Assembly: GCA_030704615.1 (NCBI GenBank)
Contig: CM060731.1
Coordinates: 25,110,001-25,174,000 of the forward strand
DNA length: 64,000 nucleotides
Direction of reading: 5' to 3'
Source: Takakia lepidozioides
Lineage: Eukaryota; Streptophyta; Takakiopsida; Takakiales; Takakiaceae
Positions within the stretch are counted from its first letter, which is position 1, and each line of letters opens with the position of its first letter. Of this stretch, positions 24,564 through 37,500 are shown in pieces. The notes under the pieces are model-generated. The model searched no databases. It was not told the origin of the DNA and saw only the letters and a program-made list of their open reading frames with translations. Both the position numbers and the translations under genes were made by a program.

Positions 24564-24780
24564 ACAGAAAATGTCATCCTAGTTGTCTAACATGACAACT
24601 CCAGGTGTCACCATGGTGCGCTCAATAGCTGGCCTAGCTGGAAGCTCCATAAACCTGGCAGCTACAGCTTGCCATGGCGCCGCCGTGGCAGTCTTGACCC
24701 TCAAATCCGAGGATCCCTCCGGCACTACACCTCCCACTATCTTCACAGAAGATATGTTAATGGGTTTGTGGTCGGTCTAA

Positions 24781-26200
24781 TATGCTTATTTTGTTCCCAA
24801 CAAACATTGTTGTGTAGGAGAATTAATCCATGTGTGATCGAATTGAAAATTGTAATATGTCAAAAGTTCATTGAACATAAGATGGAAGTGATATGGTTTG
24901 TCATGAACAAATGAAGTGAGTCACATTATTGGGTTTGCGAAGATTGATATTAAAACTCCAATATAAATGATTGGATAATTTTTTGGTGTTTTATTCTACA
25001 AACTTTGTAATATGTGCAAAATGTCGTGAAGAGAAAACAAATAAGATTTATATATTGCAATTACAAATATACCTATGTTAGATGTCGCAGGGATGAATTC
25101 TGCACCACTATGTGTTACGATGTCGTAGCTTTGAAACGAGGTGGTTTCATCGTATAAAATTGTCATTCCATGTCCATCGTAACACACTAGTTTTGAGAAA
25201 CGATCATTAGCTCTATATAACAACAAATTTCGATTGTTTTGGGGGTGTAAACGAGTTTCATTTAAACATAGTATGTGATATGTTCATATGTTGTAGTGGT
25301 TCATAACGTCGTGATAGTAATTTTGCATTGAACGAATATTTAGCGATTGAATGATTATATGTGTGCGATATAGCAATTTCAAATTTGCTGTATATAGTTC
25401 TCATTTGGCAGTCAATCATTTGTCGCCTATTTATTTCTTCACGTATGTTATTGTCTAGATGGAAATTCTTCTCGTATAACGGAACTAGGAGATATAAGTT
25501 TTGTCGTACTCTTATGCGTGATAAAGTTGTGTATATTAGTCCTGCGGCGAGTTGACTTGGGAACTGAGTACGAGCTATTATGTGGTTAGAATTGTCCGTG
25601 AATTGATTTTTTTGTTTTTTTTTGCTGCAATTGGAGTCCTAGATTTGCATATATCATTGTTGCTTTAGTATACGTGTGAATAAGAAGCTCGTGTTTTTTA
25701 TCTTATTGGTTCATTAGAAAATCTATCCAAATCAGTGGGTACGACAACTGAGGTTGTGTTGAGCTCTATTTACTAAATCATCTTGGATGTTATAATTGCT
25801 TCCACATAATTCTACTAGCATGTTGGGTTACACGAGCACAAAGATATGCAAATCCGCAATTTTTTTGGCATCTAGAGAGAGTTCATGTACGCCACACCCG
25901 AGGAATGATAGAGGATTATTGCTTTGAATGAGAAAATCTGTCCTTAGGTTCGATAAAAAATGGTTTTATTGTGTGCCTAGGTATGTGCGTTTGTGAAAAA
26001 CAAGTGAGGGACTGTTGGATCCGACGACAGTGGCCTGTAGCATACATTGTTTATGTTCTTAATGTCATCAATGTAATGTCGCTCGAAATCAATTTAAAAT
26101 TTCAATAAACGTTTGATCAGTTTGTCTCATGACCTTTGTTGATGTGTAATCGCAGTTTATCATGCCAACAATTTATGTCGCATATATTCATTTGATCTTG
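24781..26200. other. AT-rich stretch without recognised genes
   Basis: Composition changes sharply at about 24780 from the GC-rich retroelement to DNA dominated by A and T. No reading frame shows family features and no RNA gene was recognised. It may be part of the mobile element whose HUH-like coding remnant begins near 26208, or an unrelated AT-rich insertion site. Confidence 0.5.
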
Positions 26201-26207
26201 TTTCATT

Positions 26208-27285
26208 TTGAATGTCCAAAGTATCTCTAATATAAGAGACCTAGTAAGAATCACTGGTTGTATGTGTAGGGTGGAAGAGGATAAGGGGCCCATGTTTGAA
26301 GGGGGGTGTGAGGATTGGATGATGGTCCAGGAGTTCACTAGGGCCAACATGGAACGTGAAAAAGCCTGTATTAAGGCTAAGAAGAGGGCTCGGAGAGTGC
26401 TCGGAAAACTGCACACCCCATGCCAGAGACATAAATACATGGATGGTGCAGCAGTAGGACCTAGCTAGGCTTGGAGAAGTGTCCCGTAGCGGAGCCGCCG
26501 CCGCCACGGCTAGGGCCACCGTCATCTTCTTCTCCCCGGATGTACCAGCCACATGTCTTTTGAACGCCATTGTTTTCGAATGCATGATGAGGAATTTGAA
26601 AGCTATAGCAAGGAAGATGGGACTTGCTACGGATGAGGGGAAAGGTGAAGAAAATGGTTCGAAGCAAAGACGTGTCAAACCAAAAAGTGGAGATCAAAGT
26701 AGGAAGCCAAAGCAGGAAGCGAAAGTGAAAAATGTGCAAGCCAGTGTGACGATCGGCATTGGAGGAGGAGATATTGAGGAGGTCTGTTTGAGAAAAATGG
26801 ATCAGTTCATACATGATAGCTGTGTGGTAAGTTTGTGCGCCTTTGAAAAAGGTGACACTCTCTTGCACTTGCACATCCAGATGGTTTGTCAGGTACACAC
26901 TTCCAGCATTCAAATGCTTCACAAGCAGATTAAAAAACCATTTGGGATGGTTAGATCCACACTTGGCACTACCTGGTTTTGCATAAAAAAACCGGGTTTG
27001 TTTGTCGCATCAGAATATTTTGGAGCGTGCACAAATGTGGCAGAATCACAAGATGCGTAGACAGATTGCAACCACTCTTCCAGGTGTCCTTATGCATATG
27101 TTGCGATCTGGATAGTTTTATCCTGCTGCGGGGTGGGTTGTTCATTTAAAAAATAATGACATGGATTTCCATCGTTCGCAGTCAATTTGGAAATCAATGG
27201 TTTCGTCACATGACCTCGAGATTGTTGATATAGCACGCTTTTTCTACGAGGCATCTTCCCATATTTCAAGGCTTCAATGATCGGT
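26208..27285 (+). pseudogene. Possible HUH-endonuclease (Replitron-like) transposon protein remnant
   Basis: The frame 26479-27060 (193 codons) has a basic, Lys-rich part (about 55-85) and then CAFEKGDTLLHLHIQMVCQV, whose H130-L-H132 looks like the HxH metal motif of rolling-circle HUH endonucleases. A later segment in another frame (about 27131-27280, GWVVHLKNNDMDFHR and onwards) resembles the region after the catalytic part in such proteins, implying a frameshift. The frame 26208-26468 upstream is rich in Lys/Arg and of unknown role. Assignment rests on a single short motif plus weak overall resemblance. No helicase is seen, so a Helitron is less likely. Confidence 0.35.
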
Positions 27286-27665
27286 GGACTAACGTTTTTT
27301 CACATTCCAAACCTTCTGAAGCTTCACATGAAGAACACCAGTACACAAGGCCCCAAGTTTGTGTGAGTGAGAAGAGTGGACGAATCTGAGGTTCCGCATG
27401 CACACAACGGTCCGCAACCCGAATACATTCTTGTTTGTGTGCAATGTTCGCTTAATGATCATGTATTCTGATTTCAATGTCTTCACTTTGTAGTTTGGCT
27501 TTCATGGCGTTAGCTTTCATGGCGTTCGCTTTGTCACATTTCAATGTCTTCACGCAGCGTAGGCACGTTCATAACAACAGCGTACGCCACCTTTTTGACT
27601 TTATTGCATACATTTAATAAAGTGGCAACATTTAATACAACATGAGTATACCATGCCATAGTAAA

Positions 27666-28266
27666 TTAATAACAGAACAAGCGATGATGAATAAGGAGTA
27701 AAAAATCGCGGACGTGGATGATTGCCTTTATGAGATTGAGATCTGGATGGTGTATTTGTGACATGTTTGGTTTATGAAAATGTAGAGGGATTCGTGAAGA
27801 TACAGTAAGTTGCTTGGGTTTGGTGTGGGAGGGATTTAAGGCATGGCGGATAGCCATGAGTTCTGCGCGTAGGATGTTTTGGCGGCCAAGGAGACAGTTA
27901 GATGTTCCTGTATTAATGTTGACGATATAGGTTCTATAGCCTACATGTGCATCTCTCACGGATCCGTTTGTACAGATGCACTTTGAAGGTTTAAGGCGAG
28001 AAATGGCCATACTCTTGGATTGATAGAACATATGGTGGGTGTGATGAGTGCCATTCCTCACGACTTGTCTGGGTTGATTTGGGGGTATGGGAGAACGAGG
28101 GTGGATGTATAAACTTTGACCGTGAGTCCAAACAGACGTTTGAGTAGATCACTGAGCTCCAGGAAGAAGGTGGTGGATATAAGTTATGTGGGTTACAGTT
28201 TGAATAGTGGATGCAATTGAATTTGGCTAGTGAGGGTTCAGGGTGCTGTATAATCTTCTTCCCCAT
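27666..28266 (-). pseudogene. LINE fragment with RNase H-like domain
   Basis: On the minus strand, CICTNGSVRDAHVGYRTYIV followed by NILRAELMAIRHAL matches the start of the RNase H domain of plant LINEs (TDGS...AELMAI...AL). The first catalytic Asp position reads Asn. The stretch before it (28266-28000) is rich in Pro, Ser and His and is probably the preceding linker. No reverse transcriptase is attached, so this is a short broken copy. Confidence 0.6.
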
Positions 28267-28284
28267 TGTATTGGGTGGTATCCC

Positions 28285-28405
28285 ATGACGTTGTGCTCGG
28301 CCCCTCCCTGAGGCAAAGGTTAAGTTATTTTCTATTAACTTAAGGGGCCTGATTTGTGATTGGTCAGTGCTCTGCCAGGGTGTTTCCCTTATTTAGGGAA
28401 AAAAA
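28285..28405 (-). repeat. Dispersed repeat family 3, copy 2
   Basis: Read on the minus strand it gives GGGAAACACCCTGG, CACAAATCAGGCCCCTTAA and an AATAACTTAACC segment, the same order as at 4485-4640. Confidence 0.55.
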
Positions 28406-29019
28406 AACAAAAGTTCTATTGCCATGCTAATTACATCTCTCTATTCATAAACCTGGCACTGTATATCCATAGCCTTCAGACATTGTATTTGGTAGCAACA
28501 CATGCAAGTATTGTAGACACGATATCCCCAAAGATCAGGTTGAAATCCAGGGCGGCTGCCCTATTTTATTGTGGACCTCCACCTGGAGACGTTCCACAGT
28601 TTCACAGTCTATGATACTGTTTTCATTCCTGTTCACCGAAGGAAAAGCGTTGAGAGAGCCGCCTCACTTGGATTCCGAGGCTGTGGATGGACCCAGGCTC
28701 CTTCCTTTGACTAGGTGGGCGCACCCAATTGCGGAATGCCAACAGGCAATGTTGCTACACTGATTGGATCTTTGAAGAAGACTTTGCTGACTGTGATGGT
28801 GGATGCTGTCAGTCAGTGAAAGCGCAAAGTCAGTCGGTGATCAGTTCTGCAGTTCCTTCAAGACTTCATCTCAAAGTTAGTTTTCATCTGAGGATTTCCT
28901 TGAGGATTGATGACCGGGTAGCACCGGTGGATCCACCGGGGAATCCCCACTCCTTTGGAATCGGGATTCAGCCATGGAAAGAAGGTCGAGAGGAGAGAGA
29001 GCGAGGTGAGCAAGGGGGG

Positions 29020-32000
29020 ATGGCTACAGGGGCTGGAGAAGGCGACGGAGGAGGTGGGCAGGACCACAGCAGACATGCATTTCAGAAACTCATTGTGGGA
29101 GTCTGCGTAATGGAGAAGAAGGTGGGAGCTTCGTCTTGCTGTCTTGCTGACTGTGGTAATCTGCATAGAGGGAATTTAAGGTGCTCGTAGAGTGTTGGTG
29201 GGCTTTGGGGTGTTTAAAGCTGCTCATTTAATATGTGAGTGTCACATTTTGACGAGTTTTACAGAACCTCAAGCGAATTAGTATAGCCCAGAATCAGCGT
29301 TACAATGCATTTCCATTTAGTTTTGGGTTACTTTCTTCCACTGGGTTAAGACACCTCTCGCTTCCATTTTATCTCTTGTGTTAGCTGTCTTCTTCCTCGA
29401 GCCTCTATTGCAAAAATTCTTTCAGTGGAGGGTCCAGACAGATGCATCAGAGATTCCCCGTTTTAGAGCAACGAGGTACCCACGCACAATTGATCTACTT
29501 TGAATAGACTCCAACGATCAAGGAAGTGACATGATCGGATGGCTATGAAGATACTGCCAATGCCATGCAATATTTGTTAACTTCGTTTTTTCTTTTGACT
29601 CTTTTCAGTCAAAGACAAACTCAGAAGTAGACAGTGAACTGGAGAAAGCTAATGACACTGAAGTTGTTACTGCTAGAGCTTCAGGCTTGACCCCACGCTT
29701 GCACCCTGTAAAACTACAGTGTAGAGTGAAGAGAGAATGCAAAATTCTCCATAGAGCATGGCAGGTGTGCTCCTTAATAGATTTCCTAGCTTCTAGTTAT
29801 TGGCCTCAGAATGTTTTGACCTGTAGGACTCAAAAGTGTCCTTCGTATACTCTGTCAACTGCATTGTGAAGCCAGAGCTGAAGTTGCTCACCATCGTAGG
29901 TTCACATCCCATTGTATGAAGAGGTCTTCAACCTCGATATACAGTTTAACTCAACCTTCTAGCAGTCCTTCAGGGCCGTGTTTGAGACATATGGCTAGAT
30001 TTACTCAACTGGGCAGCTTGCTTGCACTTTCCTGTAATAGTTTGAATATATCTCAAGTTCAATTTTCACATAGAACCTGGCGTGTAGACTTTGGGGTTAT
30101 GCTGGGACACTCAATTCTGAGGTCCCATCTGGAAGCTCTGGTCAGGATCAGATGTTGATGAGACCAATGCTGGTGATCTGTTTGTTATGGTTCACTGTGA
30201 AATCTTGCAATGAGGAAAAATTTCACTGTGCCTTAAAAGTAAGGGAAGACGTGGGAAAAGAAAGCACATCTCAATTGCCAAGTTTAAGGTCCTTTCTGCC
30301 GTCGGGAAAGTTGTTAGGGTGCACAAATCTGCAAACAGTGCTTTGTTTGGGCTCCCCTAGTTGGATCTTATTGATTCAATTTGGCCAATTGGCAGCACTA
30401 GTGTCTGCCCAAAAAGGTGAAGAAGAACTTACCTCGATGCACACCTCAGAGCATTCTATTTTTACGACATTGTCGGAAGTGTAAAATTGCAGGTATTGAT
30501 ATGCACATGATTATATTCCTTCATCAATGTTGTGCAAGAAAGGTTGATGACCCCAACATGGAGGTGCACTTTAGCTCTGCTTCTCTACTTTAGCCATGCC
30601 AGTTCGAGTTCCAGCATGGCATGTGGTGGACAAGCTCTACTAGTTAACTCACTAGTGAATGACATAGTTCTCTGTGTACCCTATGAGGGGTGGAGAGGCC
30701 TCACTAAAAGTAGTCCTGTATGAGACAGCAAATTCAGGTCAAGGGCCAATATGTGAGTCCATATGGAATTGGAACAGAGGAGGCCATGCTTGGGTGCAGA
30801 GATTAGGGAATGGATATTCCTCCATGCTGCAAGCACCAGGAGCAACTTGATTCATTCTTGCAGTATATGGGTTTTTGATTATTCAACTTATCAGTGATGG
30901 GTGCAATATGGGGTGGGTTTGCAGGCACACTCGCAGCCTATGACTGAAATTCTCAACAGACTTAGCCGGTTTGGCGAGTTTGAGGTTGCCTCTCTTTTTT
31001 TCTCTCTCTTTATTCCTTTGTGCAATGCCTGAACTGTTAGTTTGTTTTTGATATATTTGTCGTTTTCCTGCATGGTTAGGAGTTGTCTTGCTTCTGTCTT
31101 TCATTGCTCTCAATGTGCGCTTTTCTTGTTGTTCCCCCTTAGGGGGCCCCCATGGACGTCAGAAAGTTTAGTACTCTGTTTCTTTTTCTTCTGCTTGTTA
31201 TGTGTTCTTATCCTAAGATTTCTTTGAATTTTCCGACATCATCAAGGTCCTTTCTTCTTTATTGTCAGTTAAGCAGAGTCCAATGCTGTAGCTCTTGCTA
31301 TTGCAGGCCTTTTCTTTGTCGCTCCTTTTCGTCTTGCCACAGTCATGCAGCCATACATCTCTCTAATCAGACCACATTTATCAAATTATGTGCCAAACTT
31401 GGCTGAGCAAGCCTGTGGTCAGACAACTGAGGGTGGAGGGAGGGGGGCGTTGACTGAGTGTGAACATTTCTCCCATGTCTCCGGGCATGCAAATGTGGTT
31501 GGCAGCTGCACACTTAGTTTTGCAGACCTGCTACACAGTTTTGTCCCCAGATATGAAGTAGGGCTGCCATTCTAGCTTTGGCTTATGGTATTTAGAGATG
31601 GGTGGCTGGTTTTTTGTCTTGTAAGACCAGTCTTGTGGATCCTGATGCTAATGCTTTCTGTTTGAATACAGATAATTATTTTTGGAGACACAGCTATTCT
31701 TAACGACCCTGTTGAAATGTAAGCTGTTGTAGCTTTTGATCTTATAACCAATTTTCCAGCACACGCCTGAATAGCATGTGTCTTATCGCTTAAAAGGTGC
31801 TGGAGTTATGATGTTTTGGTATGCGATTGTTCACAATACATTTGGTGATATGATACTCTTGCTGGAGTTGTGCTGCAGGTGGCCCATTTGTGACTGTCTC
31901 ATTGCATTTTATTCGTCGGGCTACCCTCTGGAAAAGGCTGAAGCTTATGTAGCTCTGCGGAGGTCAATCTTTCTCCCTTTTTTTGCTCCTTCTTTTTGCC

Positions 32001-34499
32001 CTTTTCTCTGGCTGGGAATTTGGATATGAGGTGGCAATCCCACAATCGGCTCTTGGATGGTTGATATCCCACGGGACTATTTTCTCAAGCTATATCATAG
32101 CCAAAGTTTGCATGGAACAGTCAAAAAGTACTGTTCTGTTCTGAGATAATACCTGTCTGTCTGCAACTCTAAGGGCATTGGGAAGGTTTAGGGTGGGCTC
32201 TCGCAGTCTGCGGATAGAGACTGGTAGGTGGGACAACCTACTCAAGATAGCCAACCCCTTACAGGTGTTCCACTACAAGGATCAATGTCTGTCTTTAACC
32301 CATATTTGTCTGAATTGATCTCATTTCTTTGTTCCAAATGTCAAGTTCAGTCTAAGAATGCTTGGCAGCATATCTGCATCTTAGACAATCCCTTGTTCAG
32401 TAGTTGTTTGTGGGCTGCTTGTTGAGGGCCCTACTCTCTTGTTTCCTGCTTTCTCATCCCATAAGCTCTTTGAACTTTCTGCAGATGTTATAAAGTGTCA
32501 TTTCATTGCATTTCATGTCTTTCTTCGTAAGTCTATGGCAGCAGTCTTGAGGACATACTTTGTGTCCTTCATATTGTTGTTTCCAAGTTTGTTGAAAATT
32601 TTATTTTGTCAACAAATTTGGACAAGCCTTGTGAGAGGGCCCGGATGTCATTTCTCATGGAGCTCCACAGCTATGCCATACTAGAAGCCGGACAGGTAGG
32701 CAATTGATAGATAGGTGTGGTGCCCTTCGTTGGTGGGTACCAGAATGAATTGGCAAATAGAATCGTAGCATTTTTGTGAAAATTGAATGCTTGTATAATG
32801 GAAATAAAGTTGACCTGGCCATCAGGCAACCATTCGTGTTCTGTTCTTGTCCAGCTGCAATGATGTTATCATTTCCTTGAGCAAATGCAAGGGTTTGCCT
32901 TATAGTTTGCTGTCTTCGTTAGAGGTGTGAGTAGCATGGACTTTTTCATCGATTCGGGACAGAAAGCTCAATTATTGTATCGGTGGTTTTGTATCAGTCC
33001 ATATCTGGTGAACGATTTGAAAGCACAACGCCTTCTTCAGGATCGCCGCAAAGTTTATGCTGTGCGTATCTTCTGATGTCCCATTTTCCGTTAAGATGCT
33101 GAACCCAACGTATGATCACTTGACTTTTTCATGGTCCAAATATAGACAGGAGTCACCTAAAGAAAATAAAATTGGATTTTGCAGACCTCTATTTAGCACA
33201 TTGACAGGTTAACCAGCAGGTATATAGTGCAGTGTACCGAGTCTGTACTGAGGGAAATGATCTTGTAGTCACAAGTGTAATGCTTGTCGATTACCCTGAC
33301 GTTGTAGTCTTATAGCCATTTACCTTTGGGGATAGTCTCTTCTATGGGCAAAAGCTAGGGTTGTACTTGCCAAGGCTTGCCCACTGCGATTTGCACCATG
33401 GCATGGATGAATTGCTTGACCTTAGAGTCTGTATCTTTCACCGTAAACAGTTGAAGGAGAGAATATGGGCACATTGTATGCAGGTTTTAATTGGAGTATT
33501 GTATTGAACCTAGAAACAAAGAAAGTGTTGTAGGGCTTATATTCTTGTCCTTCTTGCAGCGGCTGGAAGAGTACGGTATTCCTGTTCCAACCTATGCACT
33601 AGTAAACCGAGATTCTCCCGACCAAGATGTTGCATATTTTGGGGAGGAAGAAGACTATGTTGAAGTAAATGGCATGCGCATCATGAAACCCTTTGTGGAG
33701 AAGCCTGTGGATGGTAAGATTTTATCCCTTGAATCTGCTAACCTGTTGGATGCTTGGTCGCAACCAACGGTGGAGGACCTGTGTATTTGTAACTCTAAAC
33801 TTCAAAAGTGCAGAATTTGCTCCTTGTTTACAAATGGTTTATGGAACCAATTCCCTTGGATGCAATAGGTTTCTTCTCCTCTTCTAATCTTTCAGACCAG
33901 TCTTTGTGAGCATCTTGGTCTCAGAGCCATTCTCTCTTGTTGGCAAGCCAACAACGCCGCCTAACCCGTAGACACCTCCAGAATTCAGATAAATGGATAT
34001 GCAGGTAAATGACTCCTGATATCCATGTTGAGCTGAAGAAACATATTTGCTTTGAGGTTCAGATTGAAGTGGTTAGTTTAACTTTTATTATTGATCAGAC
34101 TTGAAAGTGGTGGACTATGATGAGTTGCTCATGATACTCAGTGTTTGGTCCCTGCCAATGTATCCTATTGCATTTCCAGGGATCTTAGGGCTCGAGTCCA
34201 CGATTCCTGATGTTTTTTCAACCTCTCGTGAGCAGGGGATAACCATGGTGTGATGATATACTATCCAAGTTCTGCTGGTAGTGGTATGAAAGAGCTTTTT
34301 CGGAAGGTAAGAGGGTGACACAGACATCGAAACTTTTCTTTTTCTATTTTTGAGAAATGAAATGTTACTTTATAACATCCACGGAAAGCTCAAAGAGCTT
34401 ATGGGACAAGAGAAGGGAAGGAAGTGAATCAAACAAATGTTTAACAGTTGAGAGGGACACAGGCACAGAAATGAAATGAAATGGTGCTTTATTATGTCC

Positions 34500-34549
<50 letters not shown>

Positions 34550-37500
34550 CTCATAAGACGTTGTTTGCCGTAGCCTTGTGGCCATTGACCCCGCGCCCAG
34601 TTTGAGCGGGAACAAAAGGAACAGAACCTACCTCTGTCAGGGGCTGACGTTGGTAGTAAGACCTGAAGACATTTACGAAGTCCGGGATATTCTCATCAGA
34701 GAGTGACCCTCTTCAGGATCATCAAGAACATAGTCCCTGCACCTCTGTTCACCAATGGCCCTGTTGGGGTGTAATTGCTGGGCAGCCTTTACACAGCGGA
34801 TTGGTGCTTGTGTGAACGAATTTCTAGAGGAAATCTAGAAATCCCAAACTGATTTTTTATACCAAGGTAAGTTCCAATACTGGAGTGAGCCCCTCACAAA
34901 TGTAGTGTCTGTTCCCTGTTGTTCCGCCCAAACTGGGTGTGGGGTCTATTGCCACAAGGCTACACAAACATCCAAAAATCGTGGGGACATAAAGTGGTCC
35001 CCTAGTCCAGCCATTGTTGAGTGTTTCAACTCTCCTTCACCATGACTTGCAGCAGGCAACTGGAGGTTTTTCTGCTGGCTTTTGCTGCACTTGACTGTGT
35101 GCATGGATGTCCGATCTGCCATCCTCAGACCCTGCTGATGGTAGCCCTGTCATCATTGGCATCATACCCAAGTTCTGGACATGGCAGACTAGTAGACCGA
35201 AATGGCATGATACTCTATAACATCCCTGCTGAAAGAAATGAAATGACATGATACTTTAGCGCGAAAGAAATGAAATGAGATGAAATGGTGCTTTATAATG
35301 TCCGCGGAAGCTCATAGAGCTTATGGGACAAAATGGAAGAAAACATGAGAGAGGAAACAAAACCAGAGCCAAAAATATAAACTACTGCTCGAGTGATTGT
35401 CTAAGAAAGAAAGAAAGAAAAGAAAAGAAACTTCATAACCTCCATAGGGGCCAGAGGACCTATGGAAATGAAATGCAATCAGGCCTATCACCCCTAGAGC
35501 AAAGGAAAATGTATTTGTTTCCAAATGTGGAGGATGAGTTGAAAAGTCTGACAATTGGGTCCTTGCATTGGTGTTATGTAGGTGGGGAATAGGTCCAGTG
35601 AATTCCATCCGAATGTAAGGAGAGTGCGAAGAGAAGAATCATACATTTATGAGGAGTTCATACCCACTGGAGGAACTGATGTCAAGGTTTAGCATTGTTA
35701 GATTATACCTAGACATACCTATTTGCTGTACTGTTCTACAGGGCCAATTGTACTTAACTTAGCAGCCAGTGAAGTTTGTGTCCAGAAAGATGAAATCAAC
35801 AGTAAATGACAAACGACCATGACACCACATCAGTTGCTCACCAAATATCTTGAGGAGATGTGATGTATGTTCTGATTGCGAGTGATTCTCTTTAAGCTTT
35901 TTTACCAGACTCTAAATTGTTTGCGCCTGCACTGCAGGTTTACACGGTAGGGCCTGAATATGCTCATGCAGAGGCACGCAAGTCCCCTGTTCTTGACGGC
36001 GTCGTTATGAGAAGTGCTGATGGCAAAGAGGTACTAGCTGGAGTGTGTATGGATGTCTGGGAGGTATTGTAGTCTTTACAGGCTAATGTCAGTATTGTAT
36101 AGAGACTTCGGACACAAAAGGAAGGGAAACACTGGGTCTTAAGAGGGCTAGGCAAACATCACCTTTCGACATGGCTCATGTTCTTTCTTGGCAAGTGACT
36201 TCATGGCACAGGATGAACATGCTGTCAGCACCACTCCCACAAAAAGAAGGGGAGGGCCTCCATCTCCATTAAGATGCCCTGAGCAAGAGGGACAAGTGCA
36301 GCTGCATTACCACCATAGTTGCCCTTAGCAAGTGAAATTATCAATCCATATGTGTTTGTGATCATCTGGGTTGGGCATTTGTAACCAAAGCAATGCCAAA
36401 GCAGTCTCACTTGTGCCATACTGGTCTTGACTTGTGGACCATGCTTGCTGTTTGGAACCTAAGACCAAGTCACCCAAGTAACTAGCAAGTGCAAAGTTTG
36501 TTGATTTTATGCCAAAAGTAAAATATTTAGCTTGTTGAATGTATCAGGTACGGTATCCGGTCTTATTGACACCAGCAGAGAAGCAATTGGCACGAGAAAT
36601 CAGTGTGGCCTTTGGCCAAGCGGTAAGCCAATGAGATGAAAGAAATGAAATGGTACTTTATAACGTATAAAGAAGAAAGAAAATAAGGGAAAGAAGAAGG
36701 GAACTTTACACAGGGGGCATGTGGACCCATGGGACAGTATAACAATCCAAGGACTGCTTTTCGAATGCTGTCACCTGAAGATGACGTGCCTTAAAGTATG
36801 TACGTGACAACGAATGTTCTCAGGAAGCGTCAAGAGCCCATGGGACTGAATAAAGTAAGAAGATAGTGATATTTATCACACTCAGCTCATAGAGATGGAG
36901 TGCTTAATGCAGATAACACTTCGGGTTCTCATGCTGGAGGCCTGTGCCAAGACAGCCAATCTCGAAGAATACAGTAGTATTTCGTATGCAGAGCCAAAGA
37001 ATAAGAAATATGTTGTGTCTCCACTTGTGGGTGATATTTAGACAACTTCTACATCAGCTGTGGCATTCCATTTTCTTCCCCCAATCTGAGAGACTTCTTT
37101 TTCTTATGGACTCTTTGGGCTTTATGACGACACCCCTCCCAGCCAAGTTGCAGTTCTAAGTCCTCCTCAAGGATAAATCTTACAGCCCAATTATTTGTTT
37201 GTGGCTCTTTCCATCTCTTCGATGCATTGGGATGATTCAGGGTCCACATGATCTGAGGATTAAGACTGGGAGATGGGGTAAGCTGCAGCTTGTATACTTG
37301 TGCCATACAGAACAGGCAGGAGATTGAGACTGAGAACACTTATTTCACTGTCCGTTCTTCTACAAAATCTGGGGCTGCTATTTTTTCCTATTTAAAGACA
37401 GCCAATCCCTTATAGAGGCGTTCAAATGTGAGGATCAGAGATACCGTGGAGCATATCCATATGGGCTCTCAACCTTAGAGAATCTGGTTTTGGTGGCTGG

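Larger units (their letters stand above)
20381..24780 (-). mobile_element. Decayed Ty3/gypsy retrotransposon carrying a DNA methyltransferase and PHD-finger remnant
   Basis: Read on the minus strand, domains occur in this order: unassigned lead-in (24780-24566), aspartic protease, cytosine-5 methyltransferase, spacer, reverse transcriptase N-terminus, a gap where the RT core and RNase H should be, integrase zinc-binding and catalytic domains, integrase C-terminus, and PHD-like zinc finger. Protease-RT-IN order with integrase last is the Ty3/gypsy arrangement. Several in-frame stops and a large internal deletion show the copy is dead. The element is clearly more GC-rich than its flanks. No gag region, primer-binding site or matching pair of LTRs was found, and the left coding limit ends abruptly at AT-rich DNA near 24780. 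Outer limits are therefore approximate. Confidence 0.85.

Noticed and set aside
34504-34544. Regular AG repeat as a possible CRISPR-like or coding array
   Set aside because: It is a simple dinucleotide microsatellite without spacers.
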